DNA of 64,000 bases, taken from the NCBI GenBank assembly GCA_947258405.1, contig CAMYIE010000011.1, positions 20,707-84,706 on the forward strand, written 5' to 3'. The position numbers and the translations under genes were made by a program. Positions within the stretch are counted from its first letter, which is position 1; the number at the start of each line of letters is the position of its first letter. The notes beneath the pieces are model-generated. The model had not been told where the DNA came from. It was given only the letters and a program-made list of their open reading frames with translations, and did no database searches. The DNA is from an uncultured Eudoraea sp. (GTDB lineage Bacteria > Bacteroidota > Bacteroidia > Flavobacteriales > Flavobacteriaceae). Shown here in pieces: positions 15,410-23,710 of the stretch.

Positions 15410-15670
15410 TCAGGCCCGAAAAGGGTCGATGGAAACATACGATTTACCACTCGCTTTCTTTTCAAAACGGACAATACCGTCGATCTTGGCGTGCAAACTG
15501 TGGTCTTTACCAGCATATACATTGTCGCCAGGATTATGCCTTGTGCCTCTCTGCCGTACAATAATATTACCGGCCATCGCAGCCTGTCCTCCATATATTT
15601 TCACTCCGAGTCGTTTCGATTCGGATTCTCTACCGTTTTTAGAACTACCTACACCTTTCTTATGTGCCAT
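15410..15670 (-). CDS. rpmA: 50S ribosomal protein L27
   Basis: An 86-residue L27, full length. The N-terminal [16 protein letters not shown], which reaches the peptidyl transferase centre, and the [24 protein letters not shown] core are intact. There is no N-terminal extension requiring cleavage as in Firmicutes. It lies 21 bases after rplU on the same strand, the usual order. Confidence 0.99.
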   Translation of the reverse strand: MAHKKGVGSSKNGRESESKRLGVKIYGGQAAMAGNIIVRQRGTRHNPGDNVYAGKDHSLHAKIDGIVRFEKKASGKSYVSIDPFRA

Positions 15671-15691
15671 GATGTAATGTTTTTAAATTTC

Positions 15692-16258
15692 TTATTTACT
15701 CAATGCTTTGATCAAATCGGCCTTCTTCATAGAAGAGATTCCGGTGATCCCTTTGGCTTTAGCCATTTTTTTCAATTCAGCTACTGTATTCCCGGCCAGG
15801 TCTGCTGTTGGTTTAGCAGTTTCCTTTTTTGGTGCGGTTTTTTTGGCAGCCGAAGTTTCCTTTTTAGGAGCACTGGCCTTTTTTTCAGCGGTGGCCGCTT
15901 TTGGAGCAGCTGCCTTAGGTTTAGATGCAGTTGTTTTCTTAGCACCCTTCGCAACAATACCTTCGATCATTAATTCGGTCAGATATTGTCTGTGACCATT
16001 TTTCGTTTGGTATCCTTTACGTCTTTTTTTCTTGAACACGATCACTTTATCGCCTTTCAAATGTTTTACGACTTTAGCCTCAACAGCGGCTCCGTCTACA
16101 GCCGGGGCGCCAACAGTGATGTTTTTACCATCCTCAAGCAGTAGAACATTGTGAAAGCTAACTTTTTTGCCTTCATCTTCCTGCAAGCGGTGTACATACA
16201 CTTTCTGGTCTTTTGCAACCTTAAATTGCTGCCCTGCTATCTCTACAATTGCGTACAT
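15692..16258 (-). CDS. rplU: 50S ribosomal protein L21 with long C-terminal extension
   Basis: A 188-residue L21; the conserved L21 part is only about the first 103 residues (MYAIVEIAGQQFKVAKDQ to KKRRKGYQTKNGHRQYLTELM). Residues about 105-150 are an Ala/Lys/Pro-rich linker, and the last 35 residues, with AELKKMAKAKGITGISSMKKADLI, resemble a Rho-N/SAP-like helical module. Extended L21 of this type is seen in Flavobacteriaceae; the role of the tail is not known to me, perhaps extra RNA contact. ATG at 16258. It is followed by rpmA and driven from the box at 16309-16316. Confidence 0.97.
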   Translation of the reverse strand: MYAIVEIAGQQFKVAKDQKVYVHRLQEDEGKKVSFHNVLLLEDGKNITVGAPAVDGAAVEAKVVKHLKGDKVIVFKKKRRKGYQTKNGHRQYLTELMIEGIVAKGAKKTTASKPKAAAPKAATAEKKASAPKKETSAAKKTAPKKETAKPTADLAGNTVAELKKMAKAKGITGISSMKKADLIKALSK

Positions 16259-16308
16259 AGCTTGAATTTATTAATAATTGATATCTGAGCCTTTATTAAA
16301 GGCGGGTG

Positions 16309-16316
16309 CAAATATA
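16309..16316 (-). promoter_or_regulatory. Predicted promoter -7 box (TATATTTG) for rplU-rpmA
   Basis: Perfect TAnnTTTG on the minus strand 50 bases before rplU, with a TTG(C) about 20 bases further upstream that fits the -33 element of the Bacteroidota sigma-ABfr promoter. Confidence 0.7.
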
Positions 16317-16361
16317 CTGCTTAAAAACGATTGTGCAAGCTAAATACAATGCTTTTTAAGC

Positions 16362-16808
16362 CTAATTCTTAGGATTATTAGAGCTTTTGAAAAGTTGCAT
16401 AAAGGACAGTGTCAGTACCAGGGTGGTAGCAAAACCCATTATGGCCACGGTAAAAAACAATATGGCTTCAAAATTCCGTAAATCCCTGAACCAGGCCGTG
16501 GAAAGTGCCGGAAGGAAATCTTTGTCGATCTCAGTAGAATAGAAGGCAAAAAACACCGTGAAGATGATGGTCGCCAAAAAGCCTGTGACGATCCCCGTCT
16601 TAAACCCGCTGCCATAGGTAAAGGCGTTTCCCTCTTCTAATCTGAAATATTTTATGGCCTCATAGATTCCAAAACCGGTTATCACCCCATTAAAAAGACT
16701 AAAAAACACATTGGTATGCAGGCCAAAAAGAGATAATATCAGGAAATACGCAATAAGGCTACCACTGGTGGCAATCCCAAAACGTATTGGAAGGGCAAAA
16801 CGCATCAT
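16362..16808 (-). CDS. DUF4199-like membrane protein
   Basis: A 148-residue protein with four predicted membrane spans (about 10-30, 35-55, 70-93 and 117-140) and the pattern of DUF4199, a Bacteroidota family of unknown function: an R-x-G start, a SLFNG-VITGFGIYEAIKYFR segment, and a GFKTGIVTGFLATIIFT span. A TTG start at 16814 is open, but ATG 16808 is preferred. Transcribed alone between rplU and the divergent M16 peptidase pair. No function can be assigned. Confidence 0.75.
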   Translation of the reverse strand: MMRFALPIRFGIATSGSLIAYFLILSLFGLHTNVFFSLFNGVITGFGIYEAIKYFRLEEGNAFTYGSGFKTGIVTGFLATIIFTVFFAFYSTEIDKDFLPALSTAWFRDLRNFEAILFFTVAIMGFATTLVLTLSFMQLFKSSNNPKN

Positions 16809-16977
16809 AGACAAGGTTTTTTAGAGGTTCGTTTAAAGTTAAGAATATTGGCTTATTATCCCATAAATTCTTGTTAAAGAATCTGTTTAAACTCACAACA
16901 GCTGCGAAATATTTATAATCTTGCAGCATCTATGTTCAGATGCGATACCAAAAAGAAATTATACAATTCCAAATAAT

Positions 16978-18306
16978 ATGAAAACAAGAAATATAGCCGT
17001 AATGTTTATTCTGCTAATGGGATGGCATTTTGGAATTTTGGCCCAGGAGGTAGTCTTTGAGGAATACGACCTGGATAATGGTTTACATGTTATTCTCCAC
17101 AAGGATAATAGTGCGCCGGTGGTCAATATCTCAGTGGCTTACCACGTGGGTGCGAAAAATGAAGATCCAAACAAAACAGGATTTGCCCACTTTTTCGAAC
17201 ACCTCCTTTTCGAGGGAAGTAAGAATATCGCCAGAGGAGAATGGGACAAAATAGTCAGTGCAAATGGAGGAAGTGACAATGCAACAACCAATCAGGATAG
17301 AACGCTCTATTATGTCACCTTACCATCAAATAGCATGGAGGTTGGTTTATGGATGGAATCTGAGAGACTTATGCATCCGGTTATAAACCAGATTGGTGTT
17401 GATGTTCAGAGCGAGGTAGTACAGGAAGAGCGGCGCTCACGGATAGACAATGCCCCTTATGGAAGATGGCAGGAGCAAATGTTTAAGAATCTGTTTATTA
17501 ATCATCCGTACCGCTGGACTACAATAGGTTCCATGGAGCATCTGGCCAGTGCCACCTTGGAAGACTTTAAGGCCTTTAATGAAAAATTTTATGTGCCTAA
17601 CAACGCTGTTCTTGTGGTAGCAGGAGACATTGATACCGATCGGACAAAAGAACTCATTAAGGCCTACTTCGGTCCTATCGGACGCGGTGCAGATATCGAG
17701 AGAAAAACCTATACCGAGGAGGCTATTCAAGGTCCGGTGAAAGCGCGTTTCAATGATCCGAATATCCAGATTCCGGCTATATTTCTGGGTTATCGAACCC
17801 CGGCTCAAAGTAAAAGGGATGCTTATGTTCTCGATATAATATCCACTTATTTAAGCGATGGTAAGAGTTCCAAGCTGTATAAAAAAATGGTCGATGAGCA
17901 AAAAACAGCCCTGCAGGTATTTGCCTTTAATGCCAGCCAGGAAGACTACGGTGTGTATGTGGTTGGTGGGCTGCCAGTGGGAGAGAATTCCCTTGATAGC
18001 CTGGTGGGCCAGATCGATGAAGAGATATTAAAATTGCAAACAGAATTGATCTCTGAACGCGATTATGAGAAACTTCAAAACAAATTCGAGAATCGTTTTG
18101 TTAACGCCAATAGTAGTCTGGCCGGAATTGCAAGCTCGCTTACCAACTACTACCTTCTTTACGGGAATACCAATCTGATAAATGATGAAATCGATATTTA
18201 CCGCTCAATAACCCGAGAGGAAATAATGGAGGTAACAAAGAAATATCTTAATCACAAACAAAGGATAGAACTGGAATATTTGCCAGAATCCTCCACCGCA
18301 AACTAA
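16978..18306 (+). CDS. M16 family zinc metallopeptidase, active subunit
   Basis: A 442-residue M16B peptidase with signal peptide (residues 1-22, ending LAQ), so it works in the periplasm. The inverted zinc motif HFFEH (71-75) is intact within GFAHFFEHLLFEGSKN, and the downstream Glu lies in the QSEVVQEERRSR segment. It forms a pair with the next gene, 6 bases away. In such pairs the active subunit and an inactive partner make a clamshell that degrades peptides, similar to PqqL and mitochondrial processing peptidases. The frame is open from TTG 16921, but ATG 16978 places the signal peptide correctly. A TAATCTTG box at 16914-16921 may be its promoter. Confidence 0.93.
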   Translation: MKTRNIAVMFILLMGWHFGILAQEVVFEEYDLDNGLHVILHKDNSAPVVNISVAYHVGAKNEDPNKTGFAHFFEHLLFEGSKNIARGEWDKIVSANGGSDNATTNQDRTLYYVTLPSNSMEVGLWMESERLMHPVINQIGVDVQSEVVQEERRSRIDNAPYGRWQEQMFKNLFINHPYRWTTIGSMEHLASATLEDFKAFNEKFYVPNNAVLVVAGDIDTDRTKELIKAYFGPIGRGADIERKTYTEEAIQGPVKARFNDPNIQIPAIFLGYRTPAQSKRDAYVLDIISTYLSDGKSSKLYKKMVDEQKTALQVFAFNASQEDYGVYVVGGLPVGENSLDSLVGQIDEEILKLQTELISERDYEKLQNKFENRFVNANSSLAGIASSLTNYYLLYGNTNLINDEIDIYRSITREEIMEVTKKYLNHKQRIELEYLPESSTAN

Positions 18307-18312
18307 GACATC

Positions 18313-19755
18313 ATGAAAAGATTTATTGCATTTGCACTCGTTTTACTTTCTGGCCTTCAATTATCGGCCCAGATAGATCGCAGTAAAGTCCCAAGCCCAG
18401 GCCCGGCTCCTAAAATTAATCTTGAGGAGCCCAAATCTTTTACAATGGCAAATGGATTGAAGGTTTTGGTGGTCGAAAATAACAAATTACCCAGGGTATC
18501 GGTCCAATTATTGATCGACAATCCTCCCATCGGTGAAGGAGAAAAGGCCGGTGTGGCATCGCTCATGGGCAGCTTGCTTGGGAACGGCTCCACCACAATC
18601 TCCAAAGATGATTTTAATGAAGAGATCGACTATTTAGGAGCCCGTATCAGCTTTGGTCCTCAAAGTGCTTCCGCGAATTCCTTGTCTAAATATTTTCCCA
18701 GAATCCTGGAGCTAATGGCCGATGCGGCAAGCAATCCCAATTTTACTCAGGAGGAATTCGATAAAGAGAAGGCCAAGTTGCTGACTTCTTTAAAAGCTCA
18801 GGAGAAAGATGTGTCGGCCATTCATAACCGACTACAAAATGCTCTGGCTTATGGAACCGACCATCCTTATGGCGAATTTTTATCCGAGAAATCCGTAGGG
18901 AATGTCTCCCTTGAAGATATCAGGAAATTTTATATAGACTATTTCGTACCCACCAACGCCTACCTGGTTATTATTGGAGATGTGGAATTTGAAAGCACCA
19001 AAGAACTAGTTACAAAGCATTTCCTTGCCTGGACTAAATCTGCACCCCTGATCTTCAATTATTCAGATCCTGTAAATACTCAATATACGCAGGTCAATTT
19101 TATTGATATGCCAAATGCAGTACAATCTGAGATCAGCATGCAAAATCTTATCTACCTGAAGATGAAAGACCCTGATTACCTGGCGGCTTTGCTGGCAAAC
19201 AGGATCCTGGGCGGAGGAGCTTTAGGGCGTCTTTATAAAAACCTTCGAGAAGATAAAGGCTTTACCTACGGATCGTATTCACGTGTTGGGAACGACAAAT
19301 ATGCCCCGGCTATGTTTTCAGCTTCAGCCAGCGTGCGTAATGCGGTAACAGATAGTGCGGTGGTCGAAATCATGAGGGAAGTGGAGCAAATTGTTAAACA
19401 AACAGTGACTGAAGAAGAGCTCAAGAATACCAAAGCGAAATACGTTGGTAGTTTTGTTCTGGCGCTCGAAAAGCCACAGACAATAGCCCGTTACGCCTTA
19501 AATATAGAGACGGAAGGTTTGCCTGCTGATTTTTACACCACCTATTTGGAACGCCTGAATGCCGTAACCGTTGAAGATGTGCAAAATGCTGCACAGAAGT
19601 ATTTTAGTCTGTCTAATGCCCGGATTGTTGTTACGGGTAAAGGAGCTGAAGTGATTGAGAGTTTGGAAAAAATTCCATACAAGGGCAGGAATATTCCCGT
19701 TTTCTATTTCGACACCCAGGCCATGCAGGTAGAGAAACCTAATTATTCTAAATAA
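18313..19755 (+). CDS. M16 family peptidase homologue, inactive partner subunit
   Basis: A 480-residue M16 protein with signal peptide (1-20, ending LSAQ). The position of the zinc motif reads VASLMGSLLGNGS instead of HxxEH, so it cannot bind zinc there and should be the non-catalytic partner of the preceding peptidase. The C-terminal half keeps the arginine/tyrosine substrate-binding region, GGGALGRLYKNLREDKGFTYG, that completes the active site in these heterodimers. It starts 6 bases after its partner and the two are clearly one operon. Periplasmic. Confidence 0.93.
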   Translation: MKRFIAFALVLLSGLQLSAQIDRSKVPSPGPAPKINLEEPKSFTMANGLKVLVVENNKLPRVSVQLLIDNPPIGEGEKAGVASLMGSLLGNGSTTISKDDFNEEIDYLGARISFGPQSASANSLSKYFPRILELMADAASNPNFTQEEFDKEKAKLLTSLKAQEKDVSAIHNRLQNALAYGTDHPYGEFLSEKSVGNVSLEDIRKFYIDYFVPTNAYLVIIGDVEFESTKELVTKHFLAWTKSAPLIFNYSDPVNTQYTQVNFIDMPNAVQSEISMQNLIYLKMKDPDYLAALLANRILGGGALGRLYKNLREDKGFTYGSYSRVGNDKYAPAMFSASASVRNAVTDSAVVEIMREVEQIVKQTVTEEELKNTKAKYVGSFVLALEKPQTIARYALNIETEGLPADFYTTYLERLNAVTVEDVQNAAQKYFSLSNARIVVTGKGAEVIESLEKIPYKGRNIPVFYFDTQAMQVEKPNYSK

Positions 19756-19796
19756 CTGCCGGAGGGAAAATCAGAAGATGACTTTAAATAAACATC

Positions 19797-19831
19797 AAAA
19801 ACCCTGAAACAGATCAGATCTGCCTCAGGGT
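19797..19831 (-). terminator. Terminator after the head-GIN protein gene
   Basis: On the minus strand ACCCTGA...TCAGGGT closes a 17-base inner region containing a further GATC-rich repeat and is followed by TTTTT. It lies 25 bases after the stop at 19856. Confidence 0.6.
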
Positions 19832-19855
19832 CACTTTCCTCTTCCGATGATAAAC

Positions 19856-20605
19856 TCAGATCTTACGGATCGAATTTTCACCTAGCACCACACCTTTGTC
19901 TATAGATGGGTCGCCCTTGTAGTTTATTTCAGCTTCTCCATAGCAGTTAACCTTTAAACGCTCCGAGACGCTGAGCCTGAATTCGCTTTCTCCATAAGCC
20001 GTTATCTTTGCCGTTTTATTTTTCATGCCTAGCGTATTTACCTCACTTACACCATAAGCCTTGTATTTCTGATAAGAAGATTCGCCAGCATCGATCTTTA
20101 AAAAACTCTCTCCGTAGATCGACACCTTTAAATTTTCCACTACCACAGATTTTATCCGGACATCTGATTCTCCATATACGCTGAGTTGAAGTGAATTTTG
20201 CTCTATCGGGCTATCAAGCCTAATATTCTCTTCTCCACGTACCGAAAGGTCTTTAAGATGCTTATAGGTTATAGTAAGGCTAACCTGGGTTCCGGAATAT
20301 AAATCCTGCCGCCCATTATAGTCATCGTTTTTTACTTTCTTCGATTTTGTATAGGTTTTGGCACCATCAAGATAGATCTTGAGGGTATTTCCTTCTACCT
20401 TGATATTTAATTTTTCCAATGGTAAATTAGCATCATCAATGCTAACCATTTCCCTTGATCCTTCAATAAAAGTTGCCTCTATATGAGGGCTGATGATGAC
20501 ATTATCAAATGAAGTGACCTTCACTTCTTTCTTTTGAGCTGTTGCAGTGCTCATAACCAAAATGGTGGCTACACCGAGTAAAATTACTTTGAATATAGTA
20601 TTCAT
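19856..20605 (-). CDS. Head-GIN (DUF2807) domain envelope protein
   Basis: A 249-residue protein with a signal peptide (1-23, ending TATAQ). The rest is a repeated beta pattern with recurring YGES units (VYGESDVRI, IYGESFLKI, AYGESEFRL, CYGEAEINY), typical of DUF2807, the putative auto-transporter adhesin head-GIN fold, a right-handed beta helix. It is probably exported to the periplasm or cell surface. No enzymatic motif is present. It is transcribed alone and terminates at 19797-19831. Function is unknown; an adhesin or sensor role is only suggested by the fold. Confidence 0.85.
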   Translation of the reverse strand: MNTIFKVILLGVATILVMSTATAQKKEVKVTSFDNVIISPHIEATFIEGSREMVSIDDANLPLEKLNIKVEGNTLKIYLDGAKTYTKSKKVKNDDYNGRQDLYSGTQVSLTITYKHLKDLSVRGEENIRLDSPIEQNSLQLSVYGESDVRIKSVVVENLKVSIYGESFLKIDAGESSYQKYKAYGVSEVNTLGMKNKTAKITAYGESEFRLSVSERLKVNCYGEAEINYKGDPSIDKGVVLGENSIRKI

Positions 20606-20728
20606 ATGTTCTGTTTTTTTGTTATCACTACCCCAAAGAGCCCAAAAAAGCTCCTTTGTTACACTTTAAAAATGCAATTCTTGAAATTACCCAATATGTA
20701 TCGATTTTAAAACCGTTATCGCACGTTT

Positions 20729-21619
20729 TCAAGCTTGCTGTTGCCCCTTGCGACTATTTACAAGGTATACACCTAGCAATATAACCGCAGCGGCCAATAA
20801 TTGAAGGAGAGAAAATTTCTCTCCGTCGACCAATCCCCACAAGACCCCAACTATTGGAATAAGGTAGGTGACCGAAACAGAAAAGACCGGTGAAGAAATA
20901 TGAATCAGCTTATTGAACATGACCTTTGCGACACAGGTCCCCATAATACACAATGCCACAAGATAACCCAGCGAACTCAGGAAATGGGGCCCCTGAACTA
21001 CATTCTGACTGAAAACACCTGAGAAAACAAGCATTACTATCCCAGCGGGGAGAATGCAGGCAAAATTACCAACGGCAATGGCAAGTGGAGATACTTCCTG
21101 AAGTTTATCCTTAATTATGTTTGCGTTGAAAGCGTAGCATACTGTTGCCACCACGACCAGGCTGGCATACCAGTAATTCTGATCAGGATTAAGATCCACT
21201 CCGAGAAAAATAAGAATGCTGGCCCCTACCAGTCCTACCGAAACACCAAGAAACTGACTCTTTGTAAAAGAGATCTTAAAGGCAAGAGCACCAACCAAAA
21301 TAGTAAACAGAGGTACCAGCGAATTCAAGATACTGGCAATCCCGCTATCGATCTCTGTCTGCGCGAAGGCATATAGGAAAATGGGGAGCAAACTACCTAC
21401 CATCCCCGATACAGCTACCCATTTCCATTGCTTTTTCGATATACCCCTCAGGCTACGGAATCCAATTAGAAAGAGAAAAAACGATGCCAGAACAATCCGA
21501 ACCGCGCCCAGTTGTATTGCTGAAAATCCTTCGAGTCCTTTTTTTATGAGAATATAGGAGGTTCCCCAGATTATGGAAAGTACGATTAGATATAACCACT
21601 TTCGGTTAACATCGCTCAT
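20729..21619 (-). CDS. EamA/DMT-superfamily transporter
   Basis: A 296-residue inner-membrane protein with ten predicted spans forming two EamA repeats (about 8-140 and 150-290). Visible features are IIWGTSYILIKKGLEG at the start and LIPIVGVLWGLVDGEKFSLLQLLAAAVILLGVYLVN at the end of the second repeat (conserved P and G-E motif). Members export amino acids or metabolites, or take up small organics; the substrate cannot be told. ATG at 21619, transcribed alone. Confidence 0.9.
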   Translation of the reverse strand: MSDVNRKWLYLIVLSIIWGTSYILIKKGLEGFSAIQLGAVRIVLASFFLFLIGFRSLRGISKKQWKWVAVSGMVGSLLPIFLYAFAQTEIDSGIASILNSLVPLFTILVGALAFKISFTKSQFLGVSVGLVGASILIFLGVDLNPDQNYWYASLVVVATVCYAFNANIIKDKLQEVSPLAIAVGNFACILPAGIVMLVFSGVFSQNVVQGPHFLSSLGYLVALCIMGTCVAKVMFNKLIHISSPVFSVSVTYLIPIVGVLWGLVDGEKFSLLQLLAAAVILLGVYLVNSRKGQQQA

Positions 21620-21705
21620 GTATAGAAATTTGCTGCAAAAGTCACCTATTTTAGGTTATAATATGCCTGCATATGCTTAATTTTGAGACTTAAAATCACA
21701 ACCCT

Positions 21706-22143
21706 ATGAAATCTAAAATTCTCATAACCTATATATCGGTTATCCTCTTTGTTATCGCTTGTAAAGAACAGAAAAAATCAGCTGATTCTTCTGAAGAAAA
21801 CAGCAAAATGGAACAGGTAATGGCTATTCATGATGAAGTAATGCCGAAGATGAGCACCATAGGTAAACTTGTCAGTGAACTTAAACCTAAAGCCGATTCT
21901 ACCGAAATGGGGCAGCAATATAATAAGGCGATGACAGATTTGCAGGAAGCCCATAAAGCTATGATGGACTGGATGAAGGGGTTTGGTGATCGCTTTGATT
22001 CTGATGAAATCTTGAATGGGAAGATGCTTACTGACGAAAAAAAACAGTGGCTGGATGAAGAGGAGTTAAAAGTAAAAGCCTTGAAAGAACAAATCAATAG
22101 CAGTATTGAGAATGCCGAGAAAATTCTTGAAAGTACTGAATGA
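21706..22143 (+). CDS. Small helical lipoprotein of unknown function
   Basis: A 145-residue probable lipoprotein. The signal peptide ends at VIAC with Cys19 as the lipid attachment site, followed by KEQKKS. The remainder is charged and mostly helical with likely coiled-coil character (KMEQVMAIHDEVMPKM, LKALKEQINSSIENAEKIL). Similar proteins in Flavobacteriia are sometimes labelled viral A-type inclusion protein, which says nothing about function. Inferred location: periplasmic face of a membrane. It is convergent with the dehydratase gene, 11 bases apart. Confidence 0.82.
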   Translation: MKSKILITYISVILFVIACKEQKKSADSSEENSKMEQVMAIHDEVMPKMSTIGKLVSELKPKADSTEMGQQYNKAMTDLQEAHKAMMDWMKGFGDRFDSDEILNGKMLTDEKKQWLDEEELKVKALKEQINSSIENAEKILESTE

Positions 22144-22154
22144 GTATCTGGTAA

Positions 22155-23099
22155 TCAAAAAGGCAGTTTGCTCAGATCTACATTGCCGCCGCTGAGAATT
22201 ACCCCTATTGTGGAATTCTTGTAGTCTTCTGTTGTCCTGATCAGTCCTGCAAGTGCTACCGCGCTTGAAGGTTCCACCACGATCTTCATACGTTCCCAAA
22301 TAAGTCTCATAGCAGAAACTATTTCCTCTTCTTCCACCCTGATTATTCTATCGACAAGACGGAGGATAATAGGCAGAGTACGATCGCCTAATACGGTTTT
22401 GAGTCCGTCGGCAATAGTATTTGTTGTCAAATTTGTCTCTATACGGCCACTGTGAAACGAACGATAAGCATCATCCACTTCGTAAGGTTCTGTCCCAATT
22501 ACCTTTGCTCCCTTGCTAAAAAAGTGTGAAGCCAGTGCTGTACCAGCAATTAGTCCGCCTCCACCAACCGGAACAAAAATAAAATCGAGTTCTGGATAAT
22601 CCTCAAGGAATTCCATACATGCGGTTCCCTGCCCCAGTATTACATCTCTATCGTTTGAAGGATGGAGAAAACTGGCGCCGGTCTCGGATGCCACTTTTGC
22701 AGCCGTGGCTTTCCTGGCATCCAGGTTTGGTTCGCATTCCACAATCTTTCCGCCGTAATTAATTACCGCAGACTTTTTAACAACCGGTGCATCAGAGGGC
22801 ATAGCAATATAAGCAGTTACGCCAAGCGACTGTGCCGCCAAAGCCAAAGCCTGGGCAAAATTACCCGAAGAGTGGGTAACAACACCTTTAGCCCTTTGAT
22901 CAGGAGAAAGTTTTAATATGGCATGGGTAGCACCTCTCATTTTGTAAGCCCCCGATCGCTGAAAGTTCTCGCATTTGAAGTAAACCTTTGCCCCAATTAT
23001 TTCATTGATCAGTCTTGATGATAAGACCGGTGTATAATGGATATACGGTTCGATGAGTTCTTTGCAATCCCTAAGGTCCTTTTCATCGTATTCCTCCAT
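22155..23099 (-). CDS. PLP-dependent threonine/serine dehydratase or serine racemase-like enzyme
   Basis: A 314-residue fold-type II PLP enzyme. The PLP lysine is in FQRSGAYKMRGA (about residue 55), the asparagine loop is SSGNFAQ, and the phosphate-binding glycine loop is VPVGGGGLIAG (about 180-190). The catalytic domain resembles threonine ammonia-lyase and serine racemase, and no C-terminal ACT regulatory domain is present, so it is more like the catabolic or racemase type than biosynthetic IlvA. Cytoplasmic. The start was set to ATG 23099 rather than TTG 23117. Which reaction predominates cannot be decided from sequence. Confidence 0.88.
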   Translation of the reverse strand: MEEYDEKDLRDCKELIEPYIHYTPVLSSRLINEIIGAKVYFKCENFQRSGAYKMRGATHAILKLSPDQRAKGVVTHSSGNFAQALALAAQSLGVTAYIAMPSDAPVVKKSAVINYGGKIVECEPNLDARKATAAKVASETGASFLHPSNDRDVILGQGTACMEFLEDYPELDFIFVPVGGGGLIAGTALASHFFSKGAKVIGTEPYEVDDAYRSFHSGRIETNLTTNTIADGLKTVLGDRTLPIILRLVDRIIRVEEEEIVSAMRLIWERMKIVVEPSSAVALAGLIRTTEDYKNSTIGVILSGGNVDLSKLPF

Positions 23100-23149
23100 G
23101 TTTATAGATACTCTCAAAATATTGATGATGTCAATTGATTATCCGTACA

Positions 23150-23710
23150 TTATTCTTCTTTCCATCTAAGTGTCTCCATTATACGGCGTATATCCTTTTG
23201 TAAATATACAGCCGCAGGGTATATGGAATCGTAATTGGGTTTGGCATAAAAGTAGAGTGAGCCGGTCACAAAGTGATGAAGGCTGTCGGTAAGATAGAAC
23301 TGAGCCTGGGAAGCGGCATTACCCTTTACTTCATAATACATTCCATAAACACGTTCATCTTCATTTACATAGGGTTGTTCGATAATATTATCGGCCTTAA
23401 CCACATGCTCGTATGAAAGCTTTTGCGCATCACTAAGAAGTTGGGTCAAATTCCCCTTCACGGGTTTGTAGGTCAAAAAAATAGACCCTTTCATATCGGG
23501 ATATTTCAGAGTAACAGAGCTTTCCGTTTCTTTTTCCACAACAGCCTTTCTGTTGAACTCAAATCTATAAGTTTTGGCACTGTACTGCTCTAAATCACCG
23601 GCTTTGTACTCCAGGCGCAGCATGGCCTTGGGTTTAGGCAGAACCTCTTCCTTGCAGGAAGATAGGATCAGACTTAGTATCAGTAATCGCAGAATACATT
23701 TATGAGGCAT
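23150..23710 (-). CDS. gldD: Gliding motility lipoprotein GldD
   Basis: A 186-residue lipoprotein. The signal peptide ends ILSSC, giving a lipidated N-terminus, and the mature protein starts KEEVLPKPKAMLRLEY, the typical GldD opening. GldD is needed for gliding and for the type IX secretion system in Flavobacterium. ATG 23710 (MPHKCILRL) is chosen over an open frame from 23797, which is the shadow of the gldE end. It overlaps gldE by 11 bases and follows it, the order found in gliding Flavobacteriia. Confidence 0.93.
   Translation of the reverse strand: MPHKCILRLLILSLILSSCKEEVLPKPKAMLRLEYKAGDLEQYSAKTYRFEFNRKAVVEKETESSVTLKYPDMKGSIFLTYKPVKGNLTQLLSDAQKLSYEHVVKADNIIEQPYVNEDERVYGMYYEVKGNAASQAQFYLTDSLHHFVTGSLYFYAKPNYDSIYPAAVYLQKDIRRIMETLRWKEE

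Noticed and set aside
15389-15973. 194-codon plus-strand frame opposite rpmA and rplU
   Set aside because: Low-complexity Phe/Ser/Cys-rich antisense of Lys/Ala-rich ribosomal proteins.
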